A stretch of DNA of 10,146 bases, taken from Chrysochromulina tobinii. Its lineage: Eukaryota > Haptophyta > Prymnesiales > Chrysochromulinaceae. Below the pieces are notes generated by a model, which was not told where the DNA came from, made no database searches, and saw nothing but the letters and a program-made list of their open reading frames with translations. Shown here in pieces: positions 1 through 7,008 of the stretch (position 1 is its first letter; the number at the start of each line of letters is the position of its first letter). Location: assembly GCA_001275005.1 (NCBI GenBank), contig JWZX01000078.1, forward strand, positions 1 through 10,146. Reading direction: 5' to 3'. The position numbers were made by a program, and so were the translations under genes.

Positions 1-2812
1 CAAATTCGTCCATCTGACCCTCAAGGCTGCGCTCGAGCTTTGCAACAAGCCCCGGCAGCACCGAAGCGCTGACGGGTGCAGCCGCCACCATGGCCTTAGC
101 CACCGGAGCCCTTGTTGTCGCCACCCCTTCGGCCGTCGCCCCGGCGGTCGCAGCCTCGTTCGTTAGCATGAAAAAGACGTCCTCGCTCTTCTGGTAACGC
201 GTTGTCTCGACATCTTTGTCAAGTTGGACGGCGCGAAAGTTGTGCACCCAGTTGGCGCCGTCAGGCTCGCCCGCGTTCGTGTTGATCCCCCAAAAGTCGG
301 CCACACGCTCGAGGCGCAGCACGATGCGTGCGAATGCGAGGCGACCCTGCAGCTGGGCCTCGACCTGCGTCTTCGAAAAGGTGGAGCCCAGGAGTGCAAT
401 GAGCAGATTAAGCAGCAGGATCAACGAGAAGAAGATGTACACGATGTACACGATGTAGAAGACGGAGAAATTGATCTTTTGGAAGAGACCGAGCGGCGCG
501 AGGTAGTCTGGGTGCAGGTTGAGGTCGAGTGGCTCGCCGGTGAAGCCTGCTATGAGGATGGCATTCGCCCCCGTGACCCAGTGCATCATCTGGTTCGACT
601 GAGGCAGCTTGCCAGCGGCCGGGTGATCGGGGTACACGGTGATCATCGTGAACACGAAGGCCGAAATGAAGATGACGAAGATGCACATGAAGACCATCAG
701 CTCGCCGCGCATCACCTGGCGCACCGAGAGCACGAAGATCGAGAGCGACGTGTACGGCTGCACGAACTGGTCGACAAAGGCGTAAAACTTGATCAGGAAG
801 CCTAACCCTAGAAAGAGCCAAATGAGCGGTTCGATGCCCTCCCACGCCGCTGCCTCGGCCCCCTCAATATTGTAGGTGACCACTGCCGCACTGCGTTGCG
901 CCATACGATCGGCGGTGTAGAAGGCGTCAAACTCGTCCAACCGGCGGGCCATGCTGGCGAGCGAGCCGTCGCCGCGGCTGCCGCCCTCGCCAACCGAGCC
1001 TCTGCCGTCGCCGTTGGTAAAATGGCTCGTGAGCAGCTGCACCACGTAGTTGAGCGCACCGAGCAGCGCCTGCAGAACCATGACGATTGTGTGCACGAAC
1101 CCCTCTGTCTCCGTGTCGGCGAGGTAGAGGCTGATGCCAAACGTGATGAGTGCACTCGCGAGCAGGTTGGCGCCTGAGGCGAAGTCGTTCATCCACTCCC
1201 ACGTGCGCCGAAGCACCTCAAGTGGAGGAACGCCGCTCTTAAAGTTGGTCGCGTAAAGCGCGCCAATGAAGAGCTCAACGGCGAGGAAAGCGCCGAGGAG
1301 CACGAGCAGCATGACGCAGTCGGCATGCGACCTCTTGGTCTCGCTTTCACTCTTAAGAGCGGTGCAGAGCATCACGGAGCTCATCACGACAGCCAAGTCG
1401 ATTGTGCGCATGACGAGGTGCATGTACCAGCCAAACTTGTCCCACTTTTGCACGAAGAGCGCAAAGATGAAGCCCTTCATAAAGTTGTCCAGGATGAATT
1501 CGACAGTCTCCGGCGACGCGTCGGACCGGGCGAGCACTTCCATCACGTTGGAGGCGCCGCGCCCAGACGAGTCGATCCCGTCGAGCGAGATCTGGTACTG
1601 CGTGACCGGGCCCCACACCCACAACGTCTTGGTGTGCTCCTTCTTCATAATGTGCTGGAACATGACGCGCAGACCGCGCTTGGCCGTGAGCTGCAGCGGA
1701 GTCATGCCATCCATATCAAGATGGATGAGGCGTCCACGCGTGCCCACGGTCAGCTGCGTGCTGTCGGCGCGTACCGCGGCCGGTAGCTCGCTCGTGAGGA
1801 AGTCGTACATTCCGCGCAGACCATTTACCGAGACTGCATGCAGAGGAAAATAGCCGATGATGTGGCCGCAGCTCGCACCGTCATTGAGCATGACCAGTTT
1901 CGTCTCGAGCATGCGTCGCACGAGAGTCCGCAGCCCGAAGACACATGCATAGCTGAGGGGCGTCTCGCCGTACCAGCGCATGGGCTCATCGTCGAAGAAG
2001 ACACCGAGAGCCTGCGTGTTCAGAAACGCGCGCGCATCCTCCAACGAAAAGTGCTGCAGCGCGAGCGCCACCATGCGGCACGCGAGCTCCTCGCGTCGGT
2101 TGGCGCACGCGATATGTAGGTGGCCCTCGCCCAAAAATGGCTGCCCGGCGTGGGTCTGTAGGAGCAGGCGTGGCTGCACCTCAAAGATGGCCATAGAAAG
2201 CTCGAGGCTTGCCTCTGTGTTGCAAACCATGATCGCATGCATCACGAACGCGCCCACCGGGTCTGCCACCTCGAGCAAGTGCACGTGCTTCGTCGCAATC
2301 TCGAGCATCACGAGCCGCAGGATGGCAAGCTGCGGACCAGTATAACCACCCGGATAGGTGTAGAGATTGAGTTTGCCTGCCTCGACAACATCGCCACCGA
2401 TGCGAAGCGCCGTGTCCCATTCGAGCGTGTGCTGCCGCTCGCTATTTAGCGTCACCACTGTTGGCAGCGTCGTGCAGTGGATACGCGCCGCCTTCAACAT
2501 ATTCATGCCCTCATCGAGAAGAGGCTCGTACACGTCCTCCTCGGAGGTGCGTACTCCGCTCATCAAGCTCTGCTGCCGAGTCAGAACTCTGTCCGTCGCT
2601 GATCGTGCTAGAGAAAGCGGGCGCGCCACTGTTGGAGTCGACGCCGACGGAATTACACTTGGAACCGCGCTAAAATCGGCAACATCCGCGTCGGACTTGC
2701 CCAGAGCGAGGGTGCTCTCTTTCTTGAGCAGAATCTTCGTCGTGCCGTCGACGACTGGACTGATGGCGCGCTTGTCGAGGCTGCCAGGCGGCGAGGCGCC
2801 GGCGAGCTCCAT
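1..2812 (-). CDS. TRPV-like ankyrin-repeat cation channel (C-terminus cut by window edge)
   Basis: One stop-free frame of 937 codons runs from ATG at 2812 off the left edge, with no intron visible. Seen: degenerate ankyrin repeats at about residues 229-252, 281-305 (GETPLSYA), 320-341 (FPLHAVSVNG) and 368-390 (DGMTPLQLTAKRG). Next come WVWGPVT (398-404) and QKWDKFG (455-461), which resemble the linker just before S1 in TRPV channels. Hydrophobic segments lie at about 466-486, 498-519, 544-565, 572-594, 662-680 and 705-727. A pore loop around 745-764 contains GFTGEPLDL, and S6 at 782-809 carries NLLIALLGSTF, a TRP hallmark. The family forms tetrameric, mostly Ca2+-permeable channels in plasma or ciliary membranes; the stimulus cannot be read from sequence. 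The 2812 start has G at -3 and G at +4. An in-frame ATG at 2911 would add 33 residues but lies inside the palindrome-rich promoter region. A polycystin-type channel is less likely, given the ankyrin region and the linker. Confidence 0.92.
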   Translation of the reverse strand, partial: MELAGASPPGSLDKRAISPVVDGTTKILLKKESTLALGKSDADVADFSAVPSVIPSASTPTVARPLSLARSATDRVLTRQQSLMSGVRTSEEDVYEPLLDEGMNMLKAARIHCTTLPTVVTLNSERQHTLEWDTALRIGGDVVEAGKLNLYTYPGGYTGPQLAILRLVMLEIATKHVHLLEVADPVGAFVMHAIMVCNTEASLELSMAIFEVQPRLLLQTHAGQPFLGEGHLHIACANRREELACRMVALALQHFSLEDARAFLNTQALGVFFDDEPMRWYGETPLSYACVFGLRTLVRRMLETKLVMLNDGASCGHIIGYFPLHAVSVNGLRGMYDFLTSELPAAVRADSTQLTVGTRGRLIHLDMDGMTPLQLTAKRGLRVMFQHIMKKEHTKTLWVWGPVTQYQISLDGIDSSGRGASNVMEVLARSDASPETVEFILDNFMKGFIFALFVQKWDKFGWYMHLVMRTIDLAVVMSSVMLCTALKSESETKRSHADCVMLLVLLGAFLAVELFIGALYATNFKSGVPPLEVLRRTWEWMNDFASGANLLASALITFGISLYLADTETEGFVHTIVMVLQALLGALNYVVQLLTSHFTNGDGRGSVGEGGSRGDGSLASMARRLDEFDAFYTADRMAQRSAAVVTYNIEGAEAAAWEGIEPLIWLFLGLGFLIKFYAFVDQFVQPYTSLSIFVLSVRQVMRGELMVFMCIFVIFISAFVFTMITVYPDHPAAGKLPQSNQMMHWVTGANAILIAGFTGEPLDLNLHPDYLAPLGLFQKINFSVFYIVYIVYIFFSLILLLNLLIALLGSTFSKTQVEAQLQGRLAFARIVLRLERVADFWGINTNAGEPDGANWVHNFRAVQLDKDVETTRYQKSEDVFFMLTNEAATAGATAEGVATTRAPVAKAMVAAAPVSASVLPGLVAKLERSLEGQMDEF

Positions 2813-2856
2813 TTCGCATTTGTCGCGAAAAAGAGTCTCGTCCGTTACCGGTGTCT

Positions 2857-2885
2857 TACCGGTACAGTACAGTGCAGTACCGGTA
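2857..2885. repeat. Inverted repeat, 9-bp arms around TACCGGTA
   Basis: The left arm TACCGGTAC (2857-2865) is the exact reverse complement of the right arm GTACCGGTA (2877-2885), with an 11-nt spacer. Each arm holds a self-palindromic core, so the site could be read as two dyad binding sites about two helical turns apart or as a hairpin. It lies 45-73 bp upstream of the channel gene ATG. Confidence 0.8.
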
Positions 2886-3062
2886 TCCGGAAAGAGACAG
2901 GTCCGTTCCATAAATGTACGGTATCGTACCGGGGAGCGGGAGGCGGCAGGGTCGGGTTCGCAGGGGGCGGCCTCTTCTGAGTCGGCCGCGGGGAGCGGTC
3001 CGCTCCGGGGCTGCGGCTGTTGAGTCGGCCGCGGATTCGGTCGTCGCGCTGACGTGCGGGTG

Positions 3063-3190
3063 TGTTGGTGGGTTTGGATGGTTGTGAAGCTCGTCTGTGT
3101 GATCCGTGTGCCCATGTGCGCCCCTGTACCGGTAAAAAGCGGGTTGTTTGTTGTTGGTGGGTCTGGTTGGTTGTGAGATTGGTCTGTGTG
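3063..3190 (+). repeat. Diverged direct duplication, G/T-rich, 89-bp period
   Basis: A block starting TGTTGGTGGG at 3063 recurs at 3152. It is followed in both copies by closely similar sequence (GGTTGTGA, then GTCTGTGTG) over about 39 nt with a handful of mismatches. The plus strand is strongly enriched in G and T across this part of the 5' region of the RNA-binding protein gene. Confidence 0.7.
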
Positions 3191-3262
3191 CCTTTGTGCT
3201 TCCGCGTGTCCCGTGTGTCCCGTGTGTGTCCCGGCTCCCCCGGTGTCTTTTTACCGGTACAG
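3124..3262. repeat. 16-bp perfect inverted repeat flanking a G/T-rich block
   Basis: CTGTACCGGTAAAAAG at 3124-3139 and CTTTTTACCGGTACAG at 3247-3262 are exact reverse complements separated by 107 bp. Both arms include the TACCGGTA core. The spacing and perfect arms could mark a small mobile-element relic or paired regulatory sites. No flanking target-site duplication is evident. Confidence 0.8.
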
Positions 3263-3265
3263 TAA

Positions 3266-3403
3266 CTGCCCCTGCGGACACGAGGTTGCAGACTCCCAAA
3301 CCTGGTCTTGAACGCGACGACCCGTTCGCTACTGACGAGACCAGGCGTCTTCGCCGCTGCTCGCTTATCGTATCGCGGGCTGGCTGCTGCTGCGTCGGCC
3401 GCC
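3266..3403 (+). other. Open, presequence-like extension upstream of the ATG
   Basis: These are 46 in-frame codons between the stop TAA at 3263-3265 and the ATG at 3404. They contain seven Arg, no Asp or Glu, and many Ala, Leu, Ser and Thr. The stretch RLSYRGLAAAASAA precedes the ATG. There is no ATG in it, but CTG occurs at 3266, 3272 and 3302, and TTG at 3308. Possible readings are non-AUG initiation giving an organelle-targeted isoform, an upstream exon spliced in (TTGCAG at 3285-3290 could be an acceptor), or a plain 5' UTR. Confidence 0.4.
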
Positions 3404-6013
3404 ATGCCGCCTTCTCTCCAAGGGACTTCATCGTACGATTATACCCAAGCCGCCTGCTATGCCGGCTTCAAGCCACACTCGACGCGAACCGAAAACACCT
3501 CTGTGTTCGTGTGCAACCTCCCCTTCAAAGTCTCCGAAGAGTGGTTGCAACGGCTCTTCCGCAAGTGTGGCGAGATCAAATCATTCAAGCTCGTCACCGA
3601 TCGCGAGAGCGGTAGGCACAAGGGCTTTGGTTTCGTTGAGTTCGTCACTACCGAAGGCGCGGCGACGGCCGTGCGCACCTTGGATAGCTATGAAGTTTGC
3701 AGCCGCTTGATGCGCGTGAGCTTTGCTGATCAGGACGCGTATAAACCCATAGCGGAAGTCGGCGGCAAATTCAGCGAGATGCGCACGGCGCGCGACGTGC
3801 TGCATGGCTTCGAGCTCCGCAAACGCCAGTTGCGCCCGAATTGTGTCGTCACCTGCTGGGGCACCCTGGGCAAGCTGGTACGCCAAAGCAGCGAGGAGTG
3901 TGAGTGGATGAAAGCGGAGCTGCGTCAGGGCAACGCGCTCGCGTCGTTGCTCGAGTCTACGCTACAGATGGTGCCGCGCCTCGAGCCAACGACGGTTGCG
4001 ACTGTAGCGTACGGGGCGGCGAGCGTGGTGACACAGTGTGGATTTGCAATGGGCAAGCACGTCTGGGAGGCGCTGGCGGCGAAGGGCTTGGACTTGGCCA
4101 ACCAACTCGATCCGCGAGGACAAGCGAATTTGGTGAATGCGTTCGCAAAGGCGAAGCACGCGGCACCTGCGCTGTTCGATGCGATCGCATCGGTCGCGCC
4201 GCCGCGTATGCGCGACTTCACGTTTCAGGAGCTTGCGAACACGGCGTGGGCGTACGCGACGGCGCAGCACGCGGCACCTGCGCTCCTCGATGCGATCGCG
4301 GCGGAGGCGGTGCCGCGTATGCGCGAATTCGAGCCGCAGACCCTGTCGAACACGGCGTGGGCGTACGTGACGTTGCAGCACGCGGCACCAGCGCTGCTCG
4401 ATGCGATCGCGGCCGAGGCGGCGCGGCAGGTGCGCGACTTCACGCCGCAGGGCCTGTCGACCACGGCGTGGGCGTACGCGAAGGCGAAGCACGCGGCACC
4501 GGCGCTATTTGATGCGATCGCGGCGGAGTCGAGGCGACAAGTGCGCAACTTCAATCCGCAGCAACTTGCGAACGCGGCGTGGGCGTACGCGACGGCGAAG
4601 CACGCAGCACCAGCGCTGCTCGATGCGATCGCGGCCGAGGCGGCGCGACAAGTGCGCGACTTCAATCCGCAGGGCCTGTCGAACACGGCGTGGGCGTACG
4701 CGACGGCGCAGCACGCGGCACCTGCGCTTCTCGATGCGATCGCGGCGGAGGCCGCGCGGCAGGTGCGCGACTTCAAGCCGCAGGAGCTCACGAACACGGC
4801 GTGGGCGTACGCGAAGGCGCAGCACGCGGCACCGGCGCTGCTCGATGCGATCGCGGCGGAGTCGAGGCGGCAAGTGCGCAACTTCAAGCCGCAGAACCTT
4901 GCGAACGCGGCGTGGTCGTACGCGACGTTGCAGCACGGGGCACCGGCGCTATTCGATGCGATCGCAGCAGAGGCGGCGCAGCGCTGGCGCGATTTCGCGC
5001 CGCAGGAGACTTCGAACTTGGCGTGGGCGTACGCGGCCGCCGACCACAGCTCGTGCGAGGTGCTCTTCGGCAGCGCAGCCTTTGTGGCCCACTGCGATGC
5101 AACGCAAGCTGCCTTCATGCATGTGTCCTTGGCCCAGCTCCACCAGTGGCAGCTTTGGCTCGAGGAGCGAGGCGCCGCGTGGCCCCGACTACCTTTGCCG
5201 CTCGCCGAGCGGTGCCACGCGGCTTTCGTCTCGAGGGCGCAGGGCGAACCCTCCAACCTGCAGCGTCATGTCGTCAGGGCGCTCAAGGCGCTCGGCCTCG
5301 AGCCCAAAGAGGAGGTGCTCACTCCGCAGGGCTACTCCCTCGATGCGGTGGTCCGCATCTCGGGCTGCGAGGTGGCGATCGAGGTCGACGGGCCCTTCCA
5401 CTTCGTGGGCCGTGATCACTGGGTAGGCTCACTGGCGGGCGTGCCTCCGGTTGGCGTGCATCTCACGGGCTCGACGGCGCTCAAGCGGCGGCAGCTGCGT
5501 GCGGCGGGCTGGGCACTGGTGTCGTTGCCGTACTGGGAGTGGAACACGTTCGAGTCCCATGACGCGCGATGTGCTGCATGGCAGCGGGAGCTTCTGGTGC
5601 GCGAGCTGGGGGCAGCAGTGCGCAGTGCTCGGCCTCACGCCATCAAGGATGGCGACACGTCATCAACAGAGCGATTCGTGTCGCGATTTGTGCGCGAGGA
5701 CGGCGATTCGCCGCTACATAAAAAGAGGAAGATGGAAGGGGGGATGTCGCAACTGCCAGTCGTGGGTCCGCCACCCAACAGCATCCTGTCGCAACTGCCA
5801 CCATCTGCGCAGATGCTGCGCAGCGTTCCGATGGCCCAGCATAGGTCGGGCGACGCGGGCACGCCCCGTGTAGCCAAAGGCCCCGCCAAGTGGGAATGCG
5901 GCCGGTGCACCTTCCTCAACAACGGTGCGCATACCGAGTGCGAGATGTGCGGCCGAGTGCGTGTTGTGCACATCACGAATCCATTACCGGCAGCATCATG
6001 CTCTCATCCATGA
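3404..6013 (+). CDS. RRM / 37-residue repeat / RAP / RanBP2 zinc-finger RNA-binding protein
   Basis: This is an 869-residue intronless frame. The start is ATG at 3404 in a strong context (GCCGCC before the ATG). Seen in order: an RRM at about 33-108, with RNP2 VFVCNL (34-39) and RNP1 KGFGFVEF (73-80). Nine 37-residue repeats at 235-567 have core NTAWAYA and HAAPALLDAIAAEA. A RAP domain at about 630-720 has VAIEVDGPFHF (657-667), LKRR (693-696) and PYWEW (709-713). A basic patch HKKRK lies at 772-776. A zinc finger is at 828-850, with W830 and cysteines 832, 835, 846 and 849. RAP proteins with helical repeats (FASTK family, chloroplast OPR factors such as Tbc2) act in mitochondrial or plastid RNA processing, stability or translation. 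That role is inferred here. The RAP fold resembles a nuclease, but activity cannot be claimed. The frame stays open upstream to a stop at 3263, and that stretch looks like an organelle presequence. Confidence 0.94.
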   Translation: MPPSLQGTSSYDYTQAACYAGFKPHSTRTENTSVFVCNLPFKVSEEWLQRLFRKCGEIKSFKLVTDRESGRHKGFGFVEFVTTEGAATAVRTLDSYEVCSRLMRVSFADQDAYKPIAEVGGKFSEMRTARDVLHGFELRKRQLRPNCVVTCWGTLGKLVRQSSEECEWMKAELRQGNALASLLESTLQMVPRLEPTTVATVAYGAASVVTQCGFAMGKHVWEALAAKGLDLANQLDPRGQANLVNAFAKAKHAAPALFDAIASVAPPRMRDFTFQELANTAWAYATAQHAAPALLDAIAAEAVPRMREFEPQTLSNTAWAYVTLQHAAPALLDAIAAEAARQVRDFTPQGLSTTAWAYAKAKHAAPALFDAIAAESRRQVRNFNPQQLANAAWAYATAKHAAPALLDAIAAEAARQVRDFNPQGLSNTAWAYATAQHAAPALLDAIAAEAARQVRDFKPQELTNTAWAYAKAQHAAPALLDAIAAESRRQVRNFKPQNLANAAWSYATLQHGAPALFDAIAAEAAQRWRDFAPQETSNLAWAYAAADHSSCEVLFGSAAFVAHCDATQAAFMHVSLAQLHQWQLWLEERGAAWPRLPLPLAERCHAAFVSRAQGEPSNLQRHVVRALKALGLEPKEEVLTPQGYSLDAVVRISGCEVAIEVDGPFHFVGRDHWVGSLAGVPPVGVHLTGSTALKRRQLRAAGWALVSLPYWEWNTFESHDARCAAWQRELLVRELGAAVRSARPHAIKDGDTSSTERFVSRFVREDGDSPLHKKRKMEGGMSQLPVVGPPPNSILSQLPPSAQMLRSVPMAQHRSGDAGTPRVAKGPAKWECGRCTFLNNGAHTECEMCGRVRVVHITNPLPAASCSHP
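4106..5104 (+). repeat. 111-bp tandem repeat array inside the RAP-domain gene
   Basis: Nine 111-bp units encode 37-residue repeats starting at protein residues 235, 272, 309, 346, 383, 420, 457, 494 and 531. The first and last are the most diverged. Conserved positions are F-x-PQ-x-L, AWAYA, HAAPAL and DAIAAE. Residue 2 (T, E, T, N, N, K, K, A in units 2-9) and residue 5 vary most. Units 3-4-5 resemble units 6-7-8 as a block, giving a 333-bp higher-order period. Confidence 0.93.
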
Positions 6014-6185
6014 TGGACCTTCTGCTTTCGAGCGCTGGTGTGCCTGCGTTCGCGTTCTGCGCCGACGCGGTGAAGGGTGAGCAGTTCGGTGCCGCGCACC
6101 CGCCGCACGAGAATCTTCCATGATCTCCCGTGTCCAGATCCGAGAAACCCACCCTAGTCAGTAATAGTGCAGCGCGGCGCGCCGG

Positions 6186-6201
6186 CTCGCCACGAGGCGA
6201 G
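6186..6201. repeat. Short hairpin, 6-bp stem and 4-nt loop
   Basis: CTCGCC (6186-6191), loop ACGA, GGCGAG (6196-6201). The hairpin lies about 170 bp after the stop codon of the RNA-binding protein gene, in the probable 3' UTR or just beyond. No function can be assigned. Confidence 0.5.
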
Positions 6202-6349
6202 TGGAATATAAGCATCGTCTCTCAATATGAGGAACTTGAACAAAAGCTACCGTAAATACCGGATGTGTAGGATTGCCTTTTAATATGCTGCCTATATCCT
6301 ACGGAGATTTACTACCGGTAGACCCATTGACGAAACCCACTGATTGCCT

Positions 6350-6355
6350 AATAAA
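6350..6355 (+). promoter_or_regulatory. Candidate polyadenylation signal AATAAA
   Basis: A canonical AATAAA hexamer lies 337 nt after the stop codon of the upstream plus-strand gene. Many algae do not depend on this hexamer, so it is only a candidate. Confidence 0.25.
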
Positions 6356-6479
6356 GAGATGACGAAACTTAGCGAGGTCAGTGACGAAACTTCGACGAAC
6401 CTTTTCCCGCACTTTCAGTGTCAGACACTCCAGTGTGACCCTTCGACTCTCAAACCTCGGCCCGGGGGGGTCTCGGATT

Positions 6480-6532
6480 TTGGTCCAAATACTTTGGTTG
6501 ACCTCGGAGGTCAGCTTCGAACCTTGGACCAA
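6480..6532. repeat. Nested inverted repeats
   Basis: The outer arms TTGGTCCAA (6480-6488) and TTGGACCAA (6524-6532) are exact reverse complements. Between them lies TGACCTCGGAGGTCA (6499-6513), a palindrome of 7-bp arms around one central base. The whole 53-bp segment could extrude as a branched hairpin. Confidence 0.75.
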
Positions 6533-6580
6533 GGGGGGTGTTTTCCCGGAAACGATACTGAATTTCCTGGACTCGCTTCA

Positions 6581-6665
6581 GACCCGACCCGACCCGACCC
6601 GACCTCGACCTCGGAGCCCGATTTTCATATCCTATCCCCCGACCCGACCCCCTCCGACCCGACCC
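6581..6665 (+). repeat. GACCC pentanucleotide microsatellite, interrupted
   Basis: Four perfect GACCC units (6581-6600) and a partial fifth are followed, after about 40 bp, by further GACCC units at 6641-6650 and 6656-6665. In one frame they read as repeated Asp-Pro-Thr and Arg-Pro, but that frame shows nothing else protein-like. Confidence 0.85.
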
Positions 6666-6715
6666 CATACTGGAGAGTGGAGACGCGCCGTGTTGGGCGC
6701 TTTTCATATCGTATC
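6622..6715 (+). repeat. Direct repeat pair, 15 bp
   Basis: TTTTCATATCCTATC (6622-6636) recurs with one mismatch at 6701-6715. The second copy directly follows the end of a dispersed-repeat copy at 6682-6704, so both may belong to the same degenerate repeat family. Confidence 0.6.
6682..6704 (+). repeat. Dispersed repeat, copy A
   Basis: This 23-bp segment starting GACGCGCCGTGTTGGGCGC is identical to 7024-7046. GCGCC and GGCGC within it can pair as a 5-bp stem with a 6-nt loop. Confidence 0.75.
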
Positions 6716-7008
6716 TCGGTAGCCCTCAAATCCACGCCTTCCTAACAGAACTAAGACGAGACGCGCCCATCTTAAAGGGTTCAACATGAACCTAATTGTG
6801 TTGAAGTAGTGTCCCATCCCGAGTACCATCCCCCTCCTTAAAGCATCATTACTGAACCACATAGTTGACATTCTCCCCCAATCTGCATGTTCATCTGCAA
6901 TCCATCCTCGTTGAGAATACCTTAATGGTGGTGGTCGGGGTGCTAATTGCATCGGAAGGGGGTGATGTACGCTCGCGCCCCGCGCCCATGTCGTTTCACA
7001 GTAAGTTT

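Larger units (their letters stand above)
2813..3403. promoter_or_regulatory. Divergent intergenic region, likely containing two promoters
   Basis: This is the gap between the minus-strand channel gene and the plus-strand RNA-binding protein gene, so both 5' ends face it. It contains four perfect copies of the palindrome TACCGGTA (2857-2864, 2878-2885, 3127-3134, 3252-3259), plus variants at 2846-2852 and 2927-2932. It also has a G/T-rich duplicated block from about 3063 to 3245. No clear TATA box is seen. The role as a bidirectional promoter is inferred from gene orientation alone. Long minus-strand open frames here are proline/arginine-rich and look like by-products of biased composition. 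Confidence 0.55.

Noticed and set aside
216-2449. Several plus-strand open frames of 70-195 codons
   Set aside because: They lie opposite the 937-codon channel gene, have no recognisable content, and follow from its strong third-position G/C bias. The minus-strand frame has clear TRP and ankyrin motifs.
3308-3310. TTG at 3308 as the start of the RAP-domain gene
   Set aside because: Not used as the main start because the ATG at 3404 has an ideal eukaryotic context. The idea is kept only as a possible alternative isoform.
2845-3431. Minus-strand frames of 186 and 191 codons upstream of the channel
   Set aside because: They are Pro/Arg/Thr-rich, run through the inverted and G/T-rich repeats, and lie in the region where both neighbouring genes begin. 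They have no motif.
4225-5256. 343-codon minus-strand frame opposite the repeats, and a 341-codon plus-strand frame at 4401-5426
   Set aside because: Both are shadows of the 111-bp repeat. A stop-free unit in any frame stays stop-free when multiplied, and the products are repetitive Arg- or Ala-rich sequence.
6581-6665. GACCC array as a telomere-like repeat
   Set aside because: It is short, interrupted and flanked by unique sequence, and the unit does not match common telomere repeats. A microsatellite is the simpler reading.
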